Origin: an uncultured Oscillospiraceae bacterium
GTDB lineage: Bacteria; Bacillota; Clostridia; Oscillospirales; Ruminococcaceae
Direction: 5' to 3'
DNA length: 64,000 nt
Assembly: GCA_934464775.1 (NCBI GenBank)
Contig: CAKSKG010000005.1
Location: 1-64,000 of the forward strand
The notes below the pieces were generated by a model. It was not told where the DNA came from, ran no database searches, and saw only the letters and a list, made by a program, of their open reading frames with translations. Within the stretch, counting starts at the first letter, position 1; each line of letters opens with the position of its first letter. Positions 9,082 to 17,058 of this stretch are shown piece after piece. The translations under genes and the position numbers were made by a program.

Positions 9082-9124
9082 AAAAGGACTGCCGTTTCGG
9101 TATGAAGCGGCAGTCCTTTTTTGT
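9082..9124 (+). terminator. Terminator after chemoreceptor
   Basis: AAAAGGACTGCCG pairs with CGGCAGTCCTTTT and is followed by a T-run. Confidence 0.9.
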
Positions 9125-9195
9125 TTGCTTTATGCGGAAAATGTGATAGAAAAATGAAAAATGACTCAAATTCAGTTTTGCAGCCGTTCAGCCAC

Positions 9196-9224
9196 TTGAC
9201 GGATTATCAAAAATATGCTATAAT
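9196..9224 (+). promoter_or_regulatory. Promoter of citrate synthase
   Basis: TTGACG (9196-9201) and TATAAT (9219-9224) are 17 nt apart. Confidence 0.8.
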
Positions 9225-9268
9225 AATATTCATATATTAATCAAATTAAAGAAAGGACGGGTCATAAC

Positions 9269-10636
9269 ATGGCTTCACATTACAGCTTCTCACAGGTAAC
9301 TCCCCAGATCAACGAACTGGCAGAGCTTTGCACAGGCAACGGCAGGATCGACCCCGAGCTTTACACAAAATACGATGTAAAACGCGGACTTCGTGACATC
9401 AACGGCAAGGGCGTTCTTGCGGGACTTACGGAAATATCGGAGATCATCTCCTACACGGTCGAGGACAACGAGATGAAACCATGCGACGGCCGCCTTTATT
9501 ACAGAGGAATAAACATATACGATCTGGTTGACGGCTTCATTGCGGAAAAGCGTTTCGGCTTCGAGGAGGCAACATATCTTCTGCTTTTCGGCGAGCTTCC
9601 CACACAGCAGCAGCTTGAAAGCTTCTGCGCACTGCTCTCCGACTACCGCCGTCTCCCCAAGACCTTTGTACGTGACATCATGCTGAAATCCCCCAGCACC
9701 GATATCATGAACAACATCTCCAGAGGCGTCCTGACGCTTTTCTCCTACGACGATTATCCCAACGACACATCTGTCCCCAACGTTCTGCGTCAGTCGCTGG
9801 AGCTTATCGCACTCATGCCGCTTATCTCGGTATACGGCTATCAGGCAAAGAATTATTATCTTGACGGCGAGAGCCTGTTTATCCACCAGCCCAAGCCCGA
9901 ATATTCCACAGCGCAGAATATCCTGCATCTGCTCCGCCCCGACAGCAGCTTCACCGAGCTTGAAGCCCGTGTGCTTGACCTTGCTCTTGTACTTCACGCA
10001 GAGCACGGCGGCGGAAACAACTCCACCTTTACAACACACGTTGTAACATCTTCGGGAACAGATACATATTCCGCTATCTCCGCAGCTCTCGGCTCTCTCA
10101 AGGGACCAAAGCACGGCGGCGCAAATGTAAAGGTAACGATGATGTTCGAGGACATGAAGAACAGCGTTTCCGACTGGGCTGACCGCGACGAGGTGGCAAA
10201 CTATCTCACAAAGCTTCTCCACAAGGAAGCCTTTGACAGATCGGGACTTATCTACGGAATGGGTCACGCCGTATACTCCATTTCCGACCCCAGAGCCAAC
10301 ATTTTCAGAAAGTTCGTTTCAAAGCTTGCCGAGGAAAAGGGAATGCAGAAGGAGCTTGCGCTCTACAACATGGTCGAGACTCTCGCTCCCGAGGTCATTG
10401 CCAAGGAGCGCCACATTTACAAGGGCGTTTCCGCAAACGTGGATTTTTACAGCGGCTTTGTTTACAGTATGCTTCAGATCCCCCCCGAGCTTTACACTCC
10501 GCTTTTCGCCATTGCAAGAATAAGCGGCTGGTCGGCTCACCGCATCGAGGAATTATCCAACGCAGGCAAGATAATCCGTCCTGCCTACAAGAGCGTTCAG
10601 GCTCACAGGGACTACATCGGCATTGACAAGAGATAA
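9269..10636 (+). CDS. gltA: Citrate synthase
   Basis: The enzyme condenses oxaloacetate and acetyl-CoA to citrate; in an anaerobe without a full TCA cycle it most likely feeds 2-oxoglutarate and glutamate synthesis. The 455-residue protein has the family's catalytic stretches HAEHGGGNNSTF, LKGPKHGGAN, YGMGHAVYS and NVDFYSGFVY. It is slightly longer than the common 370-430-residue bacterial enzymes because of an N-terminal extension of about 50 residues. It has its own promoter and terminator and appears monocistronic. Confidence 0.95.
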   Translation: MASHYSFSQVTPQINELAELCTGNGRIDPELYTKYDVKRGLRDINGKGVLAGLTEISEIISYTVEDNEMKPCDGRLYYRGINIYDLVDGFIAEKRFGFEEATYLLLFGELPTQQQLESFCALLSDYRRLPKTFVRDIMLKSPSTDIMNNISRGVLTLFSYDDYPNDTSVPNVLRQSLELIALMPLISVYGYQAKNYYLDGESLFIHQPKPEYSTAQNILHLLRPDSSFTELEARVLDLALVLHAEHGGGNNSTFTTHVVTSSGTDTYSAISAALGSLKGPKHGGANVKVTMMFEDMKNSVSDWADRDEVANYLTKLLHKEAFDRSGLIYGMGHAVYSISDPRANIFRKFVSKLAEEKGMQKELALYNMVETLAPEVIAKERHIYKGVSANVDFYSGFVYSMLQIPPELYTPLFAIARISGWSAHRIEELSNAGKIIRPAYKSVQAHRDYIGIDKR

Positions 10637-10657
10637 TTTTTTACGTACTGCTTAATC

Positions 10658-10696
10658 AAAAATGGTCTGTCCGTTTTTTCGGACAGACCATTTTTC
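10658..10696 (+). terminator. Terminator after citrate synthase
   Basis: AAAAATGGTCTGTCCG pairs perfectly with CGGACAGACCATTTTT. Confidence 0.92.
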
Positions 10697-10709
10697 ATGT
10701 TTATTGTCA

Positions 10710-10827
10710 AGCCTCGCAATGCTTCGCATTTCTCGGTGTTCCCGGGGATTCCGCTCTCTGCGGAGAGCGGCGAAGGGCGCTGCCCTTTCGAAACCTGCAA
10801 GCTTTAAAAAGCTTGACCAAACTTTTT
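10710..10827 (-). repeat. Dispersed multi-hairpin repeat, family 1 copy B
   Basis: This is the inverted counterpart of 3068-3228, nearly identical over the shared modules, including all four hairpins. It ends 9 nt from the stop codon of the minus-strand GTPase gene, so both copies lie directly downstream of a gene in the same relative orientation. Confidence 0.88.
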
Positions 10828-10835
10828 ATACCTAT

Positions 10836-13442
10836 TTACTCAAACGCTATCTTTACTTTTTCCTCTATCTTACCATGATTTCCCGATGGCAGAAGCGACT
10901 TTTTCACTATAAATTCCTCTATCGCCTGTTCCGCCGCAACAACTTCCTTTTCAAATTCCGTCGCCGACACCCTGAACGCTCCATTTCCCAAAATGATTAT
11001 CTGCTCCAGATTATCCGATGTAGCGACCCTCACCCGATGATCCTTCCCCAGCTCATGAGTTGCTTTCTCTATATACATATCCGCAGTCTCGGCTTCCTTT
11101 GTATACACGACCGTGATATTATGGACCCTCTCCACCTCACGGAAATTCCCCTTGACCTTATATGCATCGAAAACAAGTATCAGGTTACATCTCTTAAAGC
11201 CCTGAAAATTACACATTCGGTTAATGAGTCTGCTTCTTGCCGCATCAAGATTATCCTTTGCGATATTTTTCAGCTCGTCCCACGAGAAAATTATATTATA
11301 GCCGTCCACCAGCAGATATTCGGGACCCGTCACGGGCTTCGGCTTTTTACTGCCGCCCTCCGTCACGGGATCACGGCGCATTTTCGTCCGCTTATCACGC
11401 TTTATTTTTCCGTAGGTACGCTCGAATATTTCCATTAATTCATCATCGTCATAAAGCCGCTCGCTGTACGCCCTCGCCTGCTCATAGACCTCCTCTTCGG
11501 ACGGCTCATTCTGCGGCAGAAGTGCACTTTCAAGGTGCATATATGACGGCACCTCGTTCCACTTCACAACAAAGCCTGCGCCGTGTCCGCAGAAAACCGA
11601 ATCCGCAGAATTTTCAATATCTCCGTCGCAGTCGTACCCCACAGCCGCAATGACCTCATCGGCGTTATGGCAGGGATAATATCCCTTGGGCTGACAGATG
11701 ATACGTCCATTTCCGTGGGTATATCCTGCCAGCTCACGCTGATAATCACGCATCTCGGAAACAGGCGCACTTCCCCTTATCACCGCTGTATCTCCGATGA
11801 TCTCGGGCGGCTCTATCTCACCGTACATCTGCTGAATATCGGACATGGCACGTCCCGCACATTCCGACGGCAGTTCGATACGGAATGAATACCACGGTTC
11901 CAGCAGCACACTTTCTGCACTGCGAAGTCCCTGCCGCACTGCACGATAAGTAGCCTGACGAAAATCGCCGCCCTCGGTGTGCTTGATATGCGCTCTTCCC
12001 GAAGCGAGAGTTATCTTCATATCGGTTATGGGAGAGCCTGTCAGCACGCCGACATGGGTTTTCTCCGCAAGGTGGGTAAGGATAAGCCGCTGCCAGTTTT
12101 TGTCCAGCCTGTCCTCACGGCAGCAGGTATCGAACACAAGTCCGCTGCCTGCTGGAAGCGGCTCTATTATAAGATGAACCTCCGCATAATGCCTCAGCGG
12201 TTCATAATGACCGACGCCCTCCACCTTATTTTTTATAGTTTCCTTATAAGCGATGCTGCCCTTTGTAAAGCGGACATTCAGCGAAAATCTGTCCGCAAGG
12301 ATACGGCTCAGTATTTCCAGCTGTATCTCGCCCATAACGCTTACGTGTATTTCACCCGAAGCCTCATTCCATACAACATGGAGCTGCGGGTCCTCCTCTT
12401 CCAGCTTTCTGAAAATATCCAACGCAGTGTGAGGATCAACGTCCATAGGCAGCTCCGCACAATAGGTAAGCACAGGCTCCAGCACTGCCGAGCCGCTGTC
12501 ATGCTCCGCTCCCAGTCCCTGCCCTGCATAGGTCTTGGTAAGTCCCTCAACAGCGCAGACCATTCCTGCCGATACTTCATCGGGAGATGTGAACTTCACT
12601 CCCGAATAGACCCTTATCCTGCTGATTTTTTCCTCAATGCCGCAGTAATTTATGCTCATGCGCACCTTCAGAGTGCCGCCCGTTATTTTCATATAGGTAA
12701 GACGTATCCCGTTCTCACGGGCTATCTTATACACCTTTGCGGCAAATTTTTCGCCGTATGCAGGCTGTGCCGTATAGCGTGAAAGCACATCAAGAAATTC
12801 GTCCACGCCCATAAGCTTCAATGCCGAACCGAAACACACGGGAAATATCCGCCTTGCCCTTACCGCACTGCGGATATTATCATCGTCCGCCGCTCCGCTT
12901 TCAAGATACTGTTCCATTATGTGTTCGTCGCAGAGGGAAATGTTCTCGTAAAATTCATCACGGGGAACATCTTTTTCAAAGCTTACGCACCGTGAGGATA
13001 TCCTATTTCTAAGCTCTTCCAGAAGTTCTTCACGGCTGCGCTGTGATATATCGGTCTTATTCACAAAAATAAATGTGGGGATATCATATCTGTCCAGCAG
13101 TCGGCAGAGCGTTTCCGTGTGGCTCTGAACGCCGTCAATGCCGCTTATGACCAGCACCGCATAATCCAGCACGGACAATGCCCGCTCCGTTTCGGGGGAA
13201 AAATCAACGTGTCCGGGCGTATCCAGCAGGACAAATTCCGTATCTCCGTGATGAAGCACCGCCTGCTTTGAAAATATGGTTATCCCTCTTTCACGCTCCA
13301 GCGAAAATGTATCGAGAAAAGCGTCGCCGTTGTCCACCCGTCCGATTTTCCGTGTTTCGCCGCATCGGTACAGCATAGCCTCCGAAAGAGTAGTCTTGCC
13401 CGAATCGACATGGGCAATTATTCCGATCACACATCTTTTCAT
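10836..13442 (-). CDS. TetM-like ribosomal GTPase fused to Rae1/YacP NYN nuclease domain
   Basis: Residues 1 to about 640 form an EF-G/TetM-type GTPase: G1 AHVDSGKTT (10-18), RGITI (52-56), DTPGH (74-78) and NKTD (128-131), followed by domains II-V as in ribosome-protection proteins. After a basic linker, residues 708-868 form an NYN/YacP domain: LLVDGYNIIF, LVFDAYKVKG, VVYTKEAETAD, VATSDNLEQ and RVSATEFEKEV. These closely match Bacillus subtilis Rae1 (YacP), which cleaves mRNA in the ribosomal A site. The fusion suggests a GTPase that brings a nuclease to ribosomes. Tetracycline resistance cannot be concluded. A promoter lies at 13480-13508 (minus). Confidence 0.9.
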   Translation of the reverse strand: MKRCVIGIIAHVDSGKTTLSEAMLYRCGETRKIGRVDNGDAFLDTFSLERERGITIFSKQAVLHHGDTEFVLLDTPGHVDFSPETERALSVLDYAVLVISGIDGVQSHTETLCRLLDRYDIPTFIFVNKTDISQRSREELLEELRNRISSRCVSFEKDVPRDEFYENISLCDEHIMEQYLESGAADDDNIRSAVRARRIFPVCFGSALKLMGVDEFLDVLSRYTAQPAYGEKFAAKVYKIARENGIRLTYMKITGGTLKVRMSINYCGIEEKISRIRVYSGVKFTSPDEVSAGMVCAVEGLTKTYAGQGLGAEHDSGSAVLEPVLTYCAELPMDVDPHTALDIFRKLEEEDPQLHVVWNEASGEIHVSVMGEIQLEILSRILADRFSLNVRFTKGSIAYKETIKNKVEGVGHYEPLRHYAEVHLIIEPLPAGSGLVFDTCCREDRLDKNWQRLILTHLAEKTHVGVLTGSPITDMKITLASGRAHIKHTEGGDFRQATYRAVRQGLRSAESVLLEPWYSFRIELPSECAGRAMSDIQQMYGEIEPPEIIGDTAVIRGSAPVSEMRDYQRELAGYTHGNGRIICQPKGYYPCHNADEVIAAVGYDCDGDIENSADSVFCGHGAGFVVKWNEVPSYMHLESALLPQNEPSEEEVYEQARAYSERLYDDDELMEIFERTYGKIKRDKRTKMRRDPVTEGGSKKPKPVTGPEYLLVDGYNIIFSWDELKNIAKDNLDAARSRLINRMCNFQGFKRCNLILVFDAYKVKGNFREVERVHNITVVYTKEAETADMYIEKATHELGKDHRVRVATSDNLEQIIILGNGAFRVSATEFEKEVVAAEQAIEEFIVKKSLLPSGNHGKIEEKVKIAFE

Positions 13443-13479
13443 TTTTATCTCAATCCAATCATCGGTAATTTCTTATCAT

Positions 13480-13508
13480 ATTATAGCATATTCTCACATT
13501 TCATTCAA
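13480..13508 (-). promoter_or_regulatory. Promoter of the GTPase-nuclease gene
   Basis: On the minus strand TTGAAT (13503-13508) and TATAAT (13480-13485) are 17 nt apart. Confidence 0.7.
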
Positions 13509-13511
13509 TAG

Positions 13512-13548
13512 AAAAAGGTCTGCCTTTTTATGAAAGCAGACCCTTTTA
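13512..13548 (-). terminator. Terminator after GH5 lipoprotein gene
   Basis: Read on the minus strand, GGGTCTGC pairs with GCAGACC and a T-run follows. Confidence 0.8.
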
Positions 13549-13565
13549 AATTCATTTTTCGGAGA

Positions 13566-14780
13566 TCAGCTGTTTACGCCTCTCATAAGTGCGTCCATTA
13601 TCTCGGGATAATTCCATGTAAGCTCCCTGCGGTTCAGCAGACCGAAATTCTCGCCCGAACCGACGAATGCGTTGTTGTCCCACCATACACAGGGAACGCC
13701 GTATTCCTTTGCCTTGCTTACATAATACTCGGCATGAGCCGCTCTTGCTTCCGTATTGAAACGGTTTCTTGTGCCGAACTCACCGATAACAACGGGAATG
13801 CCATTCTTCAGGAAACGGTCGTCAAGACGTGCGAAAAGCAGGTCGATTTCATTTGTATCGGCAACATTGTCCGCACTCCACTGATCCGTACCGCTCTTGT
13901 TGTCCGCAAGCGCAAAATTATAAGGCGTATATGCATGGATAGAAACTATCACACGGTCATCTTCGGGAACAACGAAATCATCAATTACCTTCTGATCGGA
14001 GGAAGCCGCATATGTGGGTATCATAAGGCTTCGCTTGGGATTGTTCTTTCCCGAAGCCCTTATCGTATCAACAAATACCTGATTCAGCTGATTTATGCAG
14101 TCACGGGCCTCTTCATTTCCGCCTGTCCACTCCATAGGAGTGCCTTTAAGTCTCGGCTCGTTCATTCCCTCAAAGATAAGATGCTCGTCATAGCCGCCGA
14201 AACGGTCTGCTATCTGCGACCATATCGCAGCCAGCTCTTCCTTTGCCGCATCAAGATTATCCGCAGTGGGCATATGCCATTCCTCATGATGAAGATTCAG
14301 GATAACGTACATATCATTGTCGATACCGTAGTTAACGACCTCCTGCACACGGTTCATCCATGCTTCGTCGATCGAATAATCGGGACCCTCTCCAACGTGC
14401 TGATACCATGTTACGGGAACTCTGAAAACATTGAAGCCCTCATTCTTCACCATGTCCACCATCTGCTTTGTGGTAACGGGATTTCCCCATGCAGTCTCAT
14501 ACTTTGAGGTATCGTCAACAAATTCGCCGTCACGGGTGGAATCGAGAGTATTTCCAAGATTCCAGCCTATCTTCATTTCTGCCACAACCTCCGCAGCGGT
14601 CATGTCACGCATCTCATCGTTTGTGTGAGTGTCCTTGACGGAAACCTCCGCCGTCTCCGAAGCCTCACTCTGATCGGCAGCCGATGTTTCGGCAGGAGCG
14701 TCCGATGTGTTTCCGCAGGCAGTTATGCTTGCAGCCATAGCTGCCGCCGCAAATAATGCAGTAAGTTTTTTCATATCCAT
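13566..14780 (-). CDS. GH5 glycosidase lipoprotein (cellulase family)
   Basis: This 404-residue protein is predicted to act on beta-glucans at the outer face of the membrane. A lipoprotein signal ends in the lipobox SITAC, followed by an acidic Ser/Ala/Glu-rich linker and a GH5 domain with GWNLGNTLDS, acid/base Glu208 in MNEPR and nucleophile Glu334 in GEFGTRN. It resembles the secreted GH5 at 5887 but is membrane-tethered, so the two may divide long- and short-chain substrates. The start at 14780 follows GAAAGGA by 10 nt; an ATG at 14804 overlaps the upstream stop codon. It is downstream of, and probably co-transcribed with, the phosphodiesterase. Confidence 0.92.
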   Translation of the reverse strand: MDMKKLTALFAAAAMAASITACGNTSDAPAETSAADQSEASETAEVSVKDTHTNDEMRDMTAAEVVAEMKIGWNLGNTLDSTRDGEFVDDTSKYETAWGNPVTTKQMVDMVKNEGFNVFRVPVTWYQHVGEGPDYSIDEAWMNRVQEVVNYGIDNDMYVILNLHHEEWHMPTADNLDAAKEELAAIWSQIADRFGGYDEHLIFEGMNEPRLKGTPMEWTGGNEEARDCINQLNQVFVDTIRASGKNNPKRSLMIPTYAASSDQKVIDDFVVPEDDRVIVSIHAYTPYNFALADNKSGTDQWSADNVADTNEIDLLFARLDDRFLKNGIPVVIGEFGTRNRFNTEARAAHAEYYVSKAKEYGVPCVWWDNNAFVGSGENFGLLNRRELTWNYPEIMDALMRGVNS

Positions 14781-14800
14781 TTTTTCATATTCCTTTCTGA

Positions 14801-15280
14801 TCATTTAAGATCAAATATACCTGTAACAATGCCGTTTTCGGTTATTTCCAGCGAGCCGAAGGACGGCTTTTTTCCGTCTCTGGGACAGGAGCAGCTTCCC
14901 GGGTTCATGATATACATACCGTCGATGCGCTCATCGAACCTCATATGGGTATGTCCGAACAGCACGATATTGCAGCCGTGATCCCGTGCCACACTGCGGA
15001 TAGTTTCCGTGCCGCCGTTGACGCCGTATCTGTGACCGTGGGAACAGAATATCCTGCTTCCCGCCGCATCAATGATATCAAATGCCTTATGCATTCCCAT
15101 GTCGGTGTTGCCGCCCACATAGCGGATATCCGCATCGGGATAAAGGCTCCGTGCCGTTTCTATGTCACGCTCGCCGTCGCCCAGATGAATGAACATATCC
15201 GCATAGCCGATATTCCGCTCGATTATACTGCACACCGCCGAGGTAAGTCCGTGTGAATCCGACATTACGATTATACGCAC
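14801..15280 (-). CDS. YfcE/MJ0936-type metallophosphoesterase
   Basis: This 159-residue protein belongs to the small calcineurin-like phosphoesterases of the YfcE/MJ0936 type, which hydrolyse phosphodiesters or cyclic nucleotides; the natural substrate is generally unknown. All five metal-site motifs are present: SDSHG (Asp8, His10), HLGDGE, GGNTD, SHGHRYG and FGHTH. Length is normal. It is the first gene of a two-gene unit with the GH5 lipoprotein, a pairing that gives no clear functional clue. Confidence 0.9.
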   Translation of the reverse strand: MRIIVMSDSHGLTSAVCSIIERNIGYADMFIHLGDGERDIETARSLYPDADIRYVGGNTDMGMHKAFDIIDAAGSRIFCSHGHRYGVNGGTETIRSVARDHGCNIVLFGHTHMRFDERIDGMYIMNPGSCSCPRDGKKPSFGSLEITENGIVTGIFDLK

Positions 15281-15445
15281 AGCTTTTCACTTCCGATCAT
15301 ATAATGAGATTACAGGGCAGTACAGCACATACAGCCGCACTCACCTGCGGAAAATAATTTTCCGAATACTTATAATTATTATAGCATAAAATTTAAAGAA
15401 TTAAAAGGGCAATTTTATATTTTTTACGAAAGGATAACATTTATC

Positions 15446-15697
15446 ATGAATCTTAACAATGCAAACCCTCAGAATGTAGATGCTTTGCTGAAAATACTGG
15501 GCGGAAAGCTGAATATGTCCCCCGATAAGCTCCGCAAGGAAGCCGAAGCAGGCAGGTTTGACAGCGCACTGAAAAATATGAAGCCCGATGAAGCCGCAAA
15601 GTTCAATGCGATAATGAACAATCCCAAGCTTATGGAAAGCTTTATGAGCGCACCGCAGGCACAGGCATTGTACAAAAAGCTTACGGGCGGAAAATAA
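15446..15697 (+). CDS. Small helical protein of unknown function
   Basis: This 83-residue soluble protein begins MNLNNANPQNVDALLKILGG and is predicted mostly helical, rich in Lys, Met and Ala, with no membrane segment or known motif. AAAGGA lies upstream at slightly long spacing. It is the first of four small co-directional genes that end with a BofA-like gene, suggesting a sporulation-linked role, but that is inference from context. Confidence 0.7.
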   Translation: MNLNNANPQNVDALLKILGGKLNMSPDKLRKEAEAGRFDSALKNMKPDEAAKFNAIMNNPKLMESFMSAPQAQALYKKLTGGK

Positions 15698-15744
15698 TAA
15701 CCGATTTATAATACCGTATAATGTTCGGTAAAGGAGGGAGCGGC

Positions 15745-16263
15745 TTGGAGGATATCTCCCAAAAGATAAACGATATTCTCGGCGACGAGGAAAGCATGAA
15801 GCAGATACGTGAGCTGGCGGATATGCTCATGGGCCGCTCTCCCCTGCCCGAAGAAAGCTCCGATGCTTCTTCTCAGGGTGCGCCTGCCGATGCCGACAGC
15901 GGCACTTCCGCCGAAAGCTTCGACAGGGATTTTTCCGAAGCGCCGAAAAATGAAGCTCCGAGCGGCAGTATGCCAGATCTGTCGGCTCTTATGGGTATGC
16001 TGTCGGGCATGGGCGGACAGCAGGGCGGCGGCACGGAAAGCACCGACGGCGGCATTGATATCGGTGCGCTCATGCAGATATCGCAGGCTCTGGCAAATGC
16101 ATCGGAGGACAACAACCGCAGGCTTCTGGCGGCACTTCGGCCGTTTCTTCATGAGGACAAACAGGCACGGCTGGACAAAGCCATGAAGCTTTTAAAGCTG
16201 TATGCGGTATATACCCAGCTGAAAAGCAGCGGTATGCTGAACGATCTCGGCAAGCTTATATAA
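15745..16263 (+). CDS. Unknown protein with low-complexity linker
   Basis: The 172-residue product has a short helical N-terminus (EDISQKINDILGDEESMKQI), a disordered Ser/Gly/Ala/Asp-rich middle with a Met/Gly-rich stretch, and a helical C-terminus ending in a leucine-rich segment (KAMKLLKLYAVYTQL). The TTG at 15745 is preferred as start because AAAGGAGG sits 7 nt upstream; the ATG at 15721 lies before that site. No family is recognised. It lies in the presumed sporulation cluster, 16 nt before the next gene. Confidence 0.7.
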   Translation: MEDISQKINDILGDEESMKQIRELADMLMGRSPLPEESSDASSQGAPADADSGTSAESFDRDFSEAPKNEAPSGSMPDLSALMGMLSGMGGQQGGGTESTDGGIDIGALMQISQALANASEDNNRRLLAALRPFLHEDKQARLDKAMKLLKLYAVYTQLKSSGMLNDLGKLI

Positions 16264-16279
16264 ACAGGGAGGTGAGCAA

Positions 16280-16708
16280 ATGGCAGACAGCGGCAGCTTT
16301 TCCGCGGCACAGCGGCGTGTTTCGATGCAGAACCGCACGGCTATGCGGTACACCGACATGAGCAACCGCTTCATGAACGGCGGCATTCAGCCAAACAGAC
16401 GGAATATGCCCTCTCCGACCAATACAAACAGGCAGCCGATACCTCCTGCCCCGATGAATATTCCCGAAAGCACATCGGAGCCGCCCTCCGAGCAGGAAAA
16501 CAAGCCCGAAAGTCAGACCTGCGGTGACGCTGTTCCGAATATGAGATCCGCCCCAACTCCGCTCCCCGACCCAATAAGCCTTGCAAAAAATTTCCTTGCG
16601 GGAGCGGACACCGAAAAGCTGCTGATAGCGGCGCTGCTCCTGCTTCTCTGCTCCGAGGGGGCAGACATGATACTTATAGCCGCTCTTCTGTACATTTTCA
16701 TCGACTGA
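16280..16708 (+). CDS. Unknown Pro-rich protein with C-terminal hydrophobic hairpin
   Basis: This 142-residue protein starts behind a strong GGGAGGTGAG site. Residues 1-105 are polar, with Arg/Met/Asn and then Pro/Ser-rich disorder. The last 35 residues contain two hydrophobic stretches, LLIAALLLLLCSEG and MILIAALLYIFID, around a short acidic turn. Such tails recur in small uncharacterised proteins of spore-forming Clostridia, and the neighbouring bofA supports that reading, but no function can be given. Confidence 0.7.
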   Translation: MADSGSFSAAQRRVSMQNRTAMRYTDMSNRFMNGGIQPNRRNMPSPTNTNRQPIPPAPMNIPESTSEPPSEQENKPESQTCGDAVPNMRSAPTPLPDPISLAKNFLAGADTEKLLIAALLLLLCSEGADMILIAALLYIFID

Positions 16709-16729
16709 ACAACTGATAATTTTAATTAT

Positions 16730-16978
16730 ATGGAATTTATTTCACTTCTCATCACCGTTTATGCCGTAATATTCATGCGTTTCTGTCTAAAACGGAAAAA
16801 GCCCGTCCGAACAGCCGCAGCCGCAATGCTCTGCGGAAGCATTGCGCTGCTTTTATCCTACGGGATAGGTCTGCATTTCGGACTGTATACCCTTACGGTG
16901 AACTTTTTCACCACGGCAGCTTCACTTCTGGGCGGAGTGCCGTTCGTGATATTCTACACGATTTTCTGCCTTACATAA
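16730..16978 (+). CDS. bofA: BofA-like pro-sigma-K processing inhibitor
   Basis: In Bacillus, BofA sits in the mother-cell membrane around the forespore and holds the SpoIVFB protease inactive until late sporulation. The 82-residue product has membrane helices and the family's C-terminal pattern: GLHFGLYTLTVNFFTTAASL followed by GGVPFV corresponds to GIHVPINLVTTAISGILGIP in B. subtilis BofA. It has no good Shine-Dalgarno sequence and starts 21 nt after the preceding gene, so coupling is likely. Neither sigma-K nor SpoIVFB is in the window. Assignment is by short-range similarity. Confidence 0.75.
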   Translation: MEFISLLITVYAVIFMRFCLKRKKPVRTAAAAMLCGSIALLLSYGIGLHFGLYTLTVNFFTTAASLLGGVPFVIFYTIFCLT

Positions 16979-16980
16979 CA

Positions 16981-17027
16981 AAACATCACCGCAGAGGGAC
17001 TTTTTCTCTCTGCGGTGATGTTATTTT
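16981..17027. terminator. Bidirectional terminator
   Basis: AACATCACCGCAGAG pairs with CTCTGCGGTGATGTT between convergent genes, with T-rich sequence on the plus side and A-rich sequence on the other. Confidence 0.9.
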
Positions 17028-17058
17028 TTATACTTTGCTTATTCTGCCGTGACCCGAT

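Noticed and set aside
9290..10267. Long minus-strand open frame opposite citrate synthase
   Set aside because: Cys- and His-rich nonsense composition and full overlap with a clear citrate synthase gene mark it as a shadow.
10836..13442. Calling the TetM-like protein a tetracycline resistance gene
   Set aside because: The fused Rae1 domain and lack of resistance context make resistance unproven; it is reported as a GTPase-nuclease fusion instead.
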